DNA from: Myxococcales bacterium
GTDB lineage: Bacteria; Myxococcota_A; Polyangia; Polyangiales; Polyangiaceae
Direction of reading: 5' to 3'
DNA: 7,807 nt
Assembly: GCA_023248785.1 (NCBI GenBank)
Contig: JAHFDX010000025.1
Location: 6,682-14,488 of the forward strand
The notes below the pieces were generated by a model. It was given only the letters and a program-made list of their open reading frames with translations. It was not told the DNA's origin and made no database searches. A program made the position numbers and the translations under genes. Below are positions 1 through 6,428 of this stretch, piece after piece. How positions within the stretch are numbered: the first letter of the stretch is position 1; every line of letters begins with the position of its first letter.

Positions 1-1218
1 AAGAGGCCTCAAGTACACGCCACGCTCTCGCGCTTTGTCGGCCACGAGCCAGCCGGCGGTACGGAGATAGCTGTCAGTCTCGTCGCCTATAGAGGCGTCG
101 CTCCCCGAGAGATCAAACGCGCCGATCATGCCCAGCGCGCGTGCGCCGGAAACACGGGGTAGTTGATTCATGCGAAGGAAACGCTGATTGAGCCGCTGCA
201 TCATAGGTTGCGCGCGCTCGACGACTTTTTCCTCGCGAAGGGTTGCTAGCACTTCTCTCGCAATGCTGGCGCCGATTGGATTGCCGTAAAACGTGTGCCC
301 GTACAGAAGCGCGCGTTCACCCGAGCCCATGAAGCCGTTAAAGACTCGCTCGCTAAATATCGCCGCACCCATCGGCACGATGGAGGAGAACGCTTTGCCC
401 ACGCACACGACGTCGGCTTGGACGTCGGCATGGTCTAGTGCCCACATGGCTCCGGTGCGTCCGAGACCGGTGAATACTTCGTCGACGATCAAGAACACAT
501 CGTGCTTGCGACAGACCTCTGCGAGATCCTTCACGTACGCCGCTGGATACATCTTCATGCCCGCGGCGCCCTGAACAAGCGGTTCGATGACGCATCCGGC
601 GAGCGTTTCGTGCTCACAGCGAAGTAGCTGCTCAAGTTCGGAGAACGCACGCGCATGGCCGCCATCGGCGGGCGACGACACACGTACACAATCAAAAATA
701 AGTCCTCCGAAGGGCCGGCGAAAAACTTCGATTCCGCCCAAACTTGTTGGCGCGAGCGTTTCCCCGTGAAATGCACCCTCGAGGGATACAAATCGCTGTT
801 TCTTTGGGTGGCCGTTTTGATGCCAAAACTGAGCGACCGCTTTGACTGCGACCTCCACAGAAGTAGAACCGTTGTCAGTATAAAAGACGCGCGCGAGCCC
901 GGATGGCAGCGTGTCCAGTAGTTCTTTCGCAAGCCGAACGGCGGGCTCGTGAGCAACCCCCGCATAGGCGCAGTGAGCAAGCTTCTCCGCCTGCTCGGTC
1001 AGTGCCCGAACGAGCCGGGGATGTTGGTGTCCGAGTGCCGCTGTCCACCATGATGAACAGGCGTCGAAGTAACGAACGCCACTCACGTCGTAAAGCCAAA
1101 CCCGCTCCCCGGAAGCGACCACAATCGGATCGCCCGAGGTTTGGTAGTGCCCCATCTCCGTGTACGGACGCCACACGTACCTCTTGTCGAGATCGACGAG
1201 GTCTCTTCGCTTGGTCAT
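1..1218 (-). CDS. bioA: Adenosylmethionine-8-amino-7-oxononanoate aminotransferase, C-terminus cut by window edge
   Basis: This cytoplasmic, PLP-dependent class III aminotransferase makes 7,8-diaminopelargonate from 7-keto-8-aminopelargonate (KAPA), the step before dethiobiotin in biotin synthesis. The minus strand is open for 406 codons from an ATG at 1218 to base 1, with no stop. Seen in the translation: WRPYT (residues 16-20, Tyr19 matching E. coli BioA Tyr17), a CSSWW motif (54-58), DNGSTSVEVA, SLEGAFHGET, VIEPLVQGAAGM, LIVDEV with Asp246 (PLP ring), VGKAF with Lys275 (Schiff-base lysine; E. coli Lys274) and HTFYGNP. The family is about 420-430 residues, so only a short C-terminal end is missing. 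The start codon overlaps the kinase stop as ATGA and has no clear Shine-Dalgarno, which suggests translational coupling. Oddity: the usual GG after the catalytic lysine region reads SS (GKAFSSIVPMGA). The amino donor (SAM or lysine) cannot be settled from sequence. Another class III transaminase is possible, but WRPYT plus CSSWW favours BioA. Confidence 0.93.
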   Translation of the reverse strand, partial: MTKRRDLVDLDKRYVWRPYTEMGHYQTSGDPIVVASGERVWLYDVSGVRYFDACSSWWTAALGHQHPRLVRALTEQAEKLAHCAYAGVAHEPAVRLAKELLDTLPSGLARVFYTDNGSTSVEVAVKAVAQFWHQNGHPKKQRFVSLEGAFHGETLAPTSLGGIEVFRRPFGGLIFDCVRVSSPADGGHARAFSELEQLLRCEHETLAGCVIEPLVQGAAGMKMYPAAYVKDLAEVCRKHDVFLIVDEVFTGLGRTGAMWALDHADVQADVVCVGKAFSSIVPMGAAIFSERVFNGFMGSGERALLYGHTFYGNPIGASIAREVLATLREEKVVERAQPMMQRLNQRFLRMNQLPRVSGARALGMIGAFDLSGSDASIGDETDSYLRTAGWLVADKARERGVYLRPL

Positions 1219-2642
1219 GACTGAGGTTGAGTCTCGCTGCGAACGGAGGTCCGCCGCAGGGTAACCGGGGTCGAATTTTGGCGGGCGCGCTGAGAAATGG
1301 ATACACGCACCGTTGTCCCTTCGCCCGGGTGGCTTGCGATCGTGAACGTACCTGTGTGCGCTTCCACGATGCGTTCAACAATTGCAAGCCCGAGCCCAGT
1401 GCCGCTTGGCCGGGTGGTGAAGAAAGGATCTTTCGCGCGCCGTAGGATTTGCGTGTCCATGCCAACCCCTGAGTCCGTGATGATGACGCTGACTTCATCG
1501 TCGTTGGCTTCAACGCGAATTCGCAGCTCGCCGTTCCCGCTCATGGCTTGGGTCGCGTTTTCACAGAGATTATCAAAAACCTGCCTCAGAAGCGTCGGGT
1601 CTCCAAATACATGCGGATGCTTGCCGTTTACTTCCAGAGTGATGGCAAGCCCGGGGTTCGTTCTGTACGTGTAAAGCACGCGCTCGAGCAGCTCCGATAA
1701 ATCGATCTCGTCTTGTTGCAAATTGATGGGCCGTGCATATCTCAAGAGATCGGTAACAATGCGATTGAGTCGATGCGTTTCCTCGTCGACGATCGCGAGC
1801 AACATTTCGTGGTCGGCTTTCGGCAACGGCTTTCGCAAGCCTGCAACGGCATTCGAAATCACGGCCAGCGGATTTCTCACCTCGTGCGCGATAACCGCCG
1901 CGAGCTCGCCGACCGCAGCAAGCTCGTGCGTACGCCCGATCTCCTCTTTGGCTGCCTGCAAATCACGGTTCAGTGCTTCGAGCTCGGCGGCGCGGGCTGC
2001 CGGCGCGGCGGATTGCTTTTGAACGCGAAACGAATTGACCGTGTGCTCGGACGCCCGGATGAGAGTGAACGCAAAGAGGGCGAAGAGAAATCCGACAGGT
2101 CGCCACATGGTCGTCCCGCCCTGCATGGCTTCCACCATATCGCGAAGGGCAATGGCCGCATTCGCAAGCGTGCCTAAATGTAACCATATTGGTTCATATT
2201 CGGGATCGATGCGCGCGCGAAGGACATTGACCACCGTGATCATTGACCCGACGAGCCACAGCGCCGCCTCAACGTCGTTGACGGAGGCAGGATTCCACAT
2301 CCCCGTCGCATGAATGGTCCCGAGCGTAAGTGCTGCGAGACCCGCTGCGACGAATGTCGAACCGCGAATCGCACCTGGCCGTGCGACTCCCGGGTTGAGC
2401 GACAGAACGCCCAAGGCGACTGCTGCTCCGATGAGACCTGCTGCGTCGAGAAAGCGAACGGCGTGCATTGCCAACGGGCCGTGTATCGAGCCTGCTGCGG
2501 CCAAAGCCCCCGTGTGAATTGCGACCGAAGCGCCGTACCAAAATGTGCTGTTGGCGGCGTAGCCCACGCGCGAAAACTGCTTCGCCGACTGGACCGCGAC
2601 GAACAGGTGAGCGCTCAGGGCGATATGGAGAAGGAGCAACAC
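1215..2642 (-). CDS. Membrane-bound sensor histidine kinase (NtrB-like HisKA/HATPase)
   Basis: This is a 475-residue sensor kinase. The N-terminal 200 residues are mostly hydrophobic, with about seven likely membrane segments (near 2-18, 33-51, 59-82, 94-113, 126-142, 153-170, 181-198) and short loops, so no large periplasmic domain. A coiled-coil-like stretch (213-240) leads into the HisKA H-box, IAHEVRNPLAVI, with phospho-acceptor His253. The ATPase domain shows the N-box (FDNLCENATQAM, 356-367), G1 (DSGVGM, 390-395), F-box (DPFFTT) and G2 (GTGLGLA, 414-420), all intact. A basic tail of about 27 residues follows. The start is GTG at 2642, nine bases after the stop of the upstream lipoprotein gene and in the same frame; no Shine-Dalgarno is visible, so translation is probably coupled. 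Seven histidines lie in or near the membrane segments (6, 12, 43, 54, 60, 111, 155). The likely partner is the response regulator at 5016-6398 (inference). The membrane sensor domain matches no family I can name. Confidence 0.93.
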   Translation of the reverse strand: MLLLLHIALSAHLFVAVQSAKQFSRVGYAANSTFWYGASVAIHTGALAAAGSIHGPLAMHAVRFLDAAGLIGAAVALGVLSLNPGVARPGAIRGSTFVAAGLAALTLGTIHATGMWNPASVNDVEAALWLVGSMITVVNVLRARIDPEYEPIWLHLGTLANAAIALRDMVEAMQGGTTMWRPVGFLFALFAFTLIRASEHTVNSFRVQKQSAAPAARAAELEALNRDLQAAKEEIGRTHELAAVGELAAVIAHEVRNPLAVISNAVAGLRKPLPKADHEMLLAIVDEETHRLNRIVTDLLRYARPINLQQDEIDLSELLERVLYTYRTNPGLAITLEVNGKHPHVFGDPTLLRQVFDNLCENATQAMSGNGELRIRVEANDDEVSVIITDSGVGMDTQILRRAKDPFFTTRPSGTGLGLAIVERIVEAHTGTFTIASHPGEGTTVRVSISQRARQNSTPVTLRRTSVRSETQPQS

Positions 2643-2651
2643 AGGCGGAAC

Positions 2652-3578
2652 TTAATGAGCGTGTGGGGCAGCGCTTTCGTGGTCTTCGGGTTCGGTGTGA
2701 ATGGTTCGTGTGGTACTGTTCCAATCGCCGTCCACGGGCTTGTCGTCTTGGTCCACAAGTTCGAGCTTTAGCGTGTAGTCACCTTTGCGGAGATGCTCGA
2801 GGTAGTACGGAGCGCCAAAGGACGAAGTGGTCTTCGAGAGCGAACCGTCAATGCCCGGTCCTTCTACGCTGATGTGCACGCGCGATTTTCCTTCGGCGAG
2901 CTCCACATTGAGCAGCTGAAAATCGACGAGCACGCGCGTTGCCATATCGCCCTTGTACTCTCCCTTTGGGCGGCTGTAGATGAGCCGAGGCTGTTTTGTA
3001 ACATCGACTTTTACTTTTTCTTTCTTCCCTACCCAAAAGTCGACAATGGCAACGGCGCCCGGCGTTTTTACCGATTCATGGTTCGCCCGACTCGGAAACG
3101 CAACAAGGGTGTGGCGTCCCGACGTGAGCTCATCGTTGCCCAAGAGTTCTTTCATCTTGATGGGCGACTTGGTGTCGTAAATCGGTTTGTACGGCCTATT
3201 GTCGAGGATGAGGTGGACGTGTGCGTCGCTCGGTGCGGTCTTCCAATTTTTTACGTCGAGCTTGATTGCGAAATCCGCTGTTTTCTTCGGATCGATGGTC
3301 GCGCCCCGTGCAGGTGCGGTGATGCGCACGACGGGCGTTGGCTTCGGCGGAGTCGGGCTCGCTTCGCCAAGCTCTAAGGTTACGGCGGGCTGCGGGGGTT
3401 CGGGGGGAGGAGGGGGAGGTTCGGGAACCTTCGTTTCTACAGATGCGATGGGTGGGGGCGGGGGGGCCGGCGGCGGAGGAGGGGGTGGTGGAAGCACGTC
3501 GCTACCCCCTCCGCAGTGGATCATTGCCACCGCGAAGGCAGCGAGCATGTTGGCGCACAATCGGTTCTTCCCACTCAT
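2652..3578 (-). CDS. Proline-rich secreted protein, probable lipoprotein with duplicated beta-sandwich-like domain
   Basis: This 308-residue protein has no family name I can assign. The N-terminus has positive charges (Lys4, Arg6), a hydrophobic core (MLAAFAVAMI) and Cys22 followed by GGGSD, as in an exported lipoprotein; the residue before Cys is His, so the lipobox is not canonical. A proline spacer follows: eight prolines (30-37), five (39-43) and six (54-59). Two similar beta-rich units come next: about 83-185 (HVHLILDN at 120-127, then SGRHTLVAFPSR) and about 197-295 (VHISVEGPGIDG, then KGDYTLKLELVD). The tail is His/Glu-rich with four histidines in the last 15 residues. ATG at 3578 is preferred because it gives a clean signal peptide; a TTG at 3614 would add 12 residues. 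The protein is probably anchored in the inner or outer membrane facing the periplasm. It lies first in the operon with the kinase, so a sensory or accessory role is inferred. Confidence 0.8.
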   Translation of the reverse strand: MSGKNRLCANMLAAFAVAMIHCGGGSDVLPPPPPPPPAPPPPPIASVETKVPEPPPPPPEPPQPAVTLELGEASPTPPKPTPVVRITAPARGATIDPKKTADFAIKLDVKNWKTAPSDAHVHLILDNRPYKPIYDTKSPIKMKELLGNDELTSGRHTLVAFPSRANHESVKTPGAVAIVDFWVGKKEKVKVDVTKQPRLIYSRPKGEYKGDMATRVLVDFQLLNVELAEGKSRVHISVEGPGIDGSLSKTTSSFGAPYYLEHLRKGDYTLKLELVDQDDKPVDGDWNSTTRTIHTEPEDHESAAPHAH

Positions 3579-3585
3579 GAGGCGC

Positions 3586-3614
3586 ACATTACGCGTTGAC
3601 AATCTCCCCAGCAA
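3586..3614 (-). promoter_or_regulatory. Candidate sigma-70-type promoter for the leftward operon
   Basis: On the minus strand, TTGCTG (3614-3609) and TAATGT (3591-3586) are separated by 17 bp. Each hexamer matches consensus at three of six positions, with the key -10 A2 and T6 kept. The -10 box ends seven bases before the lipoprotein ATG at 3578, so transcription from it would begin at or next to the start codon. No Shine-Dalgarno is present, consistent with a leaderless mRNA. This is a weak motif call. Confidence 0.25.
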
Positions 3615-3623
3615 CGCGACAAC
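3596..3623 (+). promoter_or_regulatory. Candidate promoter for the rightward operon (perfect -35, weak -10)
   Basis: TTGACA at 3596-3601 is an exact -35 consensus. With a 16-bp spacer, GACAAC (3618-3623) is the best -10 candidate but matches only three of six positions. Initiation would fall close to the GTG start at 3632, so the transcript would have almost no leader. The site overlaps the candidate promoter of the opposite strand, so the two operons may compete for polymerase or share a regulator. Confidence 0.25.
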
Positions 3624-3631
3624 GATGGATT

Positions 3632-3985
3632 GTGCCGCACCGCTCCCGTTACCTGTTCATTTGCACCAATCGACGGCCCGATGGGCATCCCAAGGGTTCA
3701 TGCGCCGAAAAGGGGTCGGAGGCCTTGGTCGATGCCTTGAAGAAGGCTCTCGCTGCGCGCGGGGTCGCGAACGTCGTACGTGCATGCGCGTCGGGGTGTC
3801 TCGATCTTTGCGAAATTGGTGCCTCCGTCGTTCAAGAACCTGAGCACGTGGCGTATGGTCACGTTACGCTGGCGGATGTTGATGCGATTGCCGACGCCGC
3901 GGCGAGCGGCCACGTAGTCGAGCGACTTGTTGTCTACCCACCTGGTGGGCCACGCGGGGACGCACCTTTGGAGACCAAGGCATGA
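3632..3985 (+). CDS. Thioredoxin-like [2Fe-2S] ferredoxin
   Basis: This 117-residue protein matches the thioredoxin-fold [2Fe-2S] ferredoxin family (Aquifex Fd type, also seen in the NuoE subunit). It would be a soluble one-electron carrier or cluster protein. Numbered from GTG 3632, the ligand cysteines are Cys11, Cys24, Cys56 and Cys60. The spacings of 13 and 4 inside the two pairs equal those of the Aquifex protein (9/22 and 55/59). Motifs seen are FICTN, KGSCAEKG and CASGCLDLC, followed by YGHVTLADVDAI, typical of the family's C-terminal part. Cys52 is extra. GTG 3632 is chosen because it puts the first strand (YLFIC) at the usual distance from the N-terminus; an in-frame TTG at 3596 would add 12 atypical residues and overlaps a -35-like box. 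It is first in a tight operon and its stop overlaps the next start as ATGA. The redox partner is unknown. Confidence 0.88.
   Translation: MPHRSRYLFICTNRRPDGHPKGSCAEKGSEALVDALKKALAARGVANVVRACASGCLDLCEIGASVVQEPEHVAYGHVTLADVDAIADAAASGHVVERLVVYPPGGPRGDAPLETKA
3970..3973 (+). promoter_or_regulatory. Ribosome binding site for the 153-residue protein
   Basis: GGAG lies eight bases before the ATG at 3982. It supports this start even though the start overlaps the end of the ferredoxin gene. Confidence 0.55.
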
Positions 3986-4443
3986 TCGGATTTTCATTTC
4001 GGGAGACGATGCGAGGTCACTTTTATTGGCTCAAACAACCAATGGAGGAAAAGTCGCTCGTCTTCTCGCTTTCAGCGCGGGCGGGGCATCTTCGGCGGTT
4101 TCTAGTCGACAAGACGTGCGACGTGGACGGTCATGTCGACGCAGAAGGACTCGCGGAGCAGGCACCTCTTAACGGAACCCTTCGACTCACGCTGCTCGAC
4201 GAACGCAGACTGCCTTATCGATTCACGTTTGCGGGTAAGGATGGGAGAACCTACGAATTTCGAGGCCAGAAAGACATTTCGGTGCTCGACCCGGTTGTCA
4301 CGATGACAACGTTGCCCGCCAGCTTGTATGACGACGGCGGTGCCGAAGTTGCGCGCGCCACGGTGTATTTCGACGTGAAACGCGACCTGAGATCATTCCT
4401 GCGGTCGTTTCGTCCGGAACTCAACCTTCGCAGCGCAAGGTAG
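3982..4443 (+). CDS. Uncharacterised protein, resembles a domain accompanying some GMC/cholesterol-oxidase proteins
   Basis: This is a 153-residue, apparently cytoplasmic protein with no signal peptide or membrane span. The opening FSFRETMRGHFYW, the central DERRLPYRFTFAGKDGR and EFRGQKDISVLDP, and the block TTLPASLYDD recall, from memory, a beta-rich domain found beside GMC-type (cholesterol oxidase-like) flavoproteins in actinobacteria and myxobacteria. That would suggest a lipid- or sterol-related binding role. No flavin-binding motif or obvious catalytic residues are present here, so an enzymatic role cannot be claimed. The C-terminus is strongly basic (VKRDLRSFLRSFRP). The ATG overlaps the ferredoxin stop by four bases and has a GGAG Shine-Dalgarno, so the two products are probably made together. 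The gene is real on context and codon pattern; the family link is tentative. Confidence 0.8.
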   Translation: MIGFSFRETMRGHFYWLKQPMEEKSLVFSLSARAGHLRRFLVDKTCDVDGHVDAEGLAEQAPLNGTLRLTLLDERRLPYRFTFAGKDGRTYEFRGQKDISVLDPVVTMTTLPASLYDDGGAEVARATVYFDVKRDLRSFLRSFRPELNLRSAR

Positions 4444-4454
4444 GCCCGTTCACC

Positions 4455-5012
4455 ATGGAACGTTCACTTCCAGCACACTCCCTCGTTCTTGTCGTCGACG
4501 TTCAAGAGCGTCTTGCGAATGCCATGCCCCCCGCCACGATGGAGCGTCTTGTTCCGAATACACTCGCGTTGCTTGAAGCAGCCAAAATTCTTGGCATTTC
4601 CACGTTGGCGACCGAGCAATATCCCAAAGGTCTTGGCCCGACAATTGGCCCCATCCGAGACGCACTCCATCAACGAGGGATCGAGCCCATCGACAAGCTC
4701 ACGTTCGATGCATGTGGCGAACCTCGTGTCGCGCAAGCCATTGCGGCAGCGGCACCTCGTGATGTGATCGTCGTTGGAATGGAGACGCACGTATGCGTGT
4801 TTCAAACCGCGCGTGAGCTCGTGCGCCGTAACCACCGTGTGTTTGTCCTTGCGGATGCCGTTGCGTCCCGACGAGACGATCACCGCACCCTCGGGCTCTC
4901 TCTCTCCGAACGAGCGGGTGCGTTCGTCATGCCAACAGAGACGATTCTCTTCGACTGGCTTGAACGAGCAGGCACCGAAGCGTTCAAGGCGGTTTCAAAG
5001 TTGGTTCGATAG
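4455..5012 (+). CDS. Isochorismatase-family cysteine hydrolase
   Basis: This 185-residue cytoplasmic hydrolase belongs to the isochorismatase/nicotinamidase superfamily (alpha/beta fold, Cys-Asp-Lys triad). Seen: LVVDVQERL with catalytic Asp15, an EQYPKGLG segment (54-61), DKLTFDAC with Lys81, GMETHVCV with nucleophile Cys114 (usual context of the cis-peptide and active-site Cys), then VFVLADAVASR. The length and these motifs match the short YcaC-like or stand-alone hydrolases rather than the carrier-protein fusions of siderophore pathways. The nicotinamidase metal-binding DxHxxxH pattern is not evident, so nicotinamide is not favoured as substrate, and the true substrate cannot be told. It starts 11 bases after the preceding stop and ends three bases before the response regulator ATG, so it is an internal operon gene. 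It could act on a small amide or chorismate-like metabolite (inference from the family only). Confidence 0.92.
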   Translation: MERSLPAHSLVLVVDVQERLANAMPPATMERLVPNTLALLEAAKILGISTLATEQYPKGLGPTIGPIRDALHQRGIEPIDKLTFDACGEPRVAQAIAAAAPRDVIVVGMETHVCVFQTARELVRRNHRVFVLADAVASRRDDHRTLGLSLSERAGAFVMPTETILFDWLERAGTEAFKAVSKLVR

Positions 5013-5015
5013 CCC

Positions 5016-6398
5016 ATGATCGTCGAGAGCAAGCCGCCGATCGAAGGCGACGCCGTTACCGTGCTTGTGGTTGACGACGAACGATCGAATGTCGAGTCCA
5101 TCGAGCGCATCTTTGTGCGTGAAGGCATGCGCGTGCTCACTGCATTCGAGGCGAAGAGCGCACTTGAGATGGTTCGCACACATCGCATACACGTCGTTGT
5201 GTCAGACGTCTCGATGCCTGGCACCAGTGGTCTCGATCTTCTCAAGGCTATCAAGCAAGTAAGCCCTGCAGTCGAGGTCGTGCTCATGACCGCCTTCGGT
5301 ACGGTCGAATCCGCGGTGCAAGCGATGCGCGATGGCGCGTACGACTTCGTCGAGAAACCGTTGAAGCGGGTGAACATTGTGAAGAGCGTTCGGCAGGCGG
5401 CTGAGCGTCAACGTCTGGTTCAAGAAAACCAGTCACTCAAGAATGAACTCAAGAGATTGTCGAATCGCGAAATCGTCGGCGCGTCTCCCGCGCTTCGTCG
5501 AGTGATCGACGTCGCGTCGCAAGCCGCGCCAAGCGCCGCGACCGTTCTTGTACTCGGTGAAAGTGGAACCGGCAAAGAGCTCATTGCACGCACCATCCAC
5601 GATCGAAGCGGCCGAAAGGGCGCATTTATCGCGGTAAACTGTGCCGCGATTCCGGAAACGATTCTTGAGAGCGAACTCTTTGGCCACGAGCGCGGCGCTT
5701 TCACAGGGGCTGTCGCACGAAAGGACGGACGATTCGCGCGCGCCCAAGGCGGCACTCTCTTCCTTGATGAGATTGGCGAGCTCACGCCGCAGGTGCAAGT
5801 CAAGCTCTTGCGCGTCCTTCAGGAAGGGGAGTACGAGCCGCTCGGCGGTCGCGTTGTGCGTACCGATGCACGCATCGTCGCAGCGACCAATCGTGATCTC
5901 GAGGCGGAAGTGGGAGCAGGGCGATTTCGCGAAGACCTGTTCTATCGCCTCAATGTCATTGCCATCACTGCACCACCGCTGCGAGCAAGGCGCGAAGACA
6001 TCGCGTTGTTGGTGGACCACTTCTTGGGTCTATATTGCGCGAAGAACCGCAAGCCTCGGATGAGTCCATCGCAGTCTGCACTGGATCGCTTGCTCGACTA
6101 CGCGTTTCCCGGCAACGTGCGCGAACTTGAGAACGTGATCGAACGAGCTGTCGTCCTTTCGCGCGGTGAGGTGTTGACTGAGGTAGACCTGCCCGAATCG
6201 ATCGTGCGCGCGTCGCAAACGATGCCTGTTGAATTTTCGTTTGCGGTGGGGACGCCGCTCGACGAAATTGAACAACGTGTAATCAAGGAAACGTTGCGCT
6301 ACGCCAAAGGCGACAAATCGCTTGCCGCGCAACTGCTTGGGATCTCCACCCGCACCATCTACCGCAAACTCGACGGACACTCGGCAGACGAATCGTGA
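5016..6398 (+). CDS. Sigma-54-dependent response regulator, NtrC family
   Basis: This is a 460-residue transcription activator with the full NtrC layout. The receiver (about 14-125) has the acidic pair Asp20/Asp21, phospho-acceptor Asp64 (VVSDVSMPG), Thr92 and Lys114. A coiled-coil linker (125-150) leads to the AAA+ domain (about 152-395): Walker A GESGTGKE (181-188), the sigma-54-contacting GAFTGA loop (227-232), Walker B GTLFLDEIGE (246-255), ATNRDLEAEV, and the arginine-finger region GRFREDLFYRLNV (302-314). A Fis-type helix-turn-helix ends the protein (SLAAQLLGISTRTIYRKL, 435-452). All key residues are intact, so it should be phosphorylated and activate sigma-54 RNA polymerase through ATP hydrolysis. 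It starts three bases after the isochorismatase stop, without a clear Shine-Dalgarno, so translation is probably coupled. The likely cognate kinase is the one at 1215-2642 in the divergent operon (inference). Possible targets are the divergent locus itself and gspC downstream. Confidence 0.96.
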   Translation: MIVESKPPIEGDAVTVLVVDDERSNVESIERIFVREGMRVLTAFEAKSALEMVRTHRIHVVVSDVSMPGTSGLDLLKAIKQVSPAVEVVLMTAFGTVESAVQAMRDGAYDFVEKPLKRVNIVKSVRQAAERQRLVQENQSLKNELKRLSNREIVGASPALRRVIDVASQAAPSAATVLVLGESGTGKELIARTIHDRSGRKGAFIAVNCAAIPETILESELFGHERGAFTGAVARKDGRFARAQGGTLFLDEIGELTPQVQVKLLRVLQEGEYEPLGGRVVRTDARIVAATNRDLEAEVGAGRFREDLFYRLNVIAITAPPLRARREDIALLVDHFLGLYCAKNRKPRMSPSQSALDRLLDYAFPGNVRELENVIERAVVLSRGEVLTEVDLPESIVRASQTMPVEFSFAVGTPLDEIEQRVIKETLRYAKGDKSLAAQLLGISTRTIYRKLDGHSADES

Positions 6399-6428
6399 GG
6401 CCCCTCCGGAAGAATGACATGGTGAGTG

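Noticed and set aside
555..1513. Long minus-strand frames at 555-980 and 875-1513
   Set aside because: They overlap bioA and the kinase gene in the wrong frame; the bioA frame has all family motifs, and these translations are Arg/Ser-rich without recognisable domains.
2310..2872. Plus-strand frames of 130-190 residues opposite the kinase and lipoprotein
   Set aside because: Cys/Arg-rich composition typical of antisense frames in high-GC genes; no homology-like motifs.
3454..3485. Second G-quadruplex and a phase-variation tract
   Set aside because: The loop before the last G run is 14 bases and the longest homopolymer is G7, too short and without promoter context to claim phase variation; noted only with the first G4 motif.
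3596..3631. TTG start at 3596 for the ferredoxin, and TTG at 3614 for the lipoprotein
   Set aside because: Both give atypical N-terminal extensions that overlap each other and the promoter-like boxes; the internal GTG 3632 and ATG 3578 fit the families better.
3187..3843. 218-residue plus-strand frame rich in glycine
   Set aside because: It is antisense to the polyproline coding region (Pro codons read as Gly) and runs over the ferredoxin start in another frame.
4590..4655. Further sigma-54-like strings (TTGGCATTTCC and TTGGCCCGACAATTGGCC)
   Set aside because: They lie inside the isochorismatase gene and lack the GC of the -12 element or correct spacing.
5433..6020. 195-residue minus-strand frame inside the response regulator
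   Set aside because: A shadow of a gene with complete NtrC motifs; no domain or ribosome binding site.
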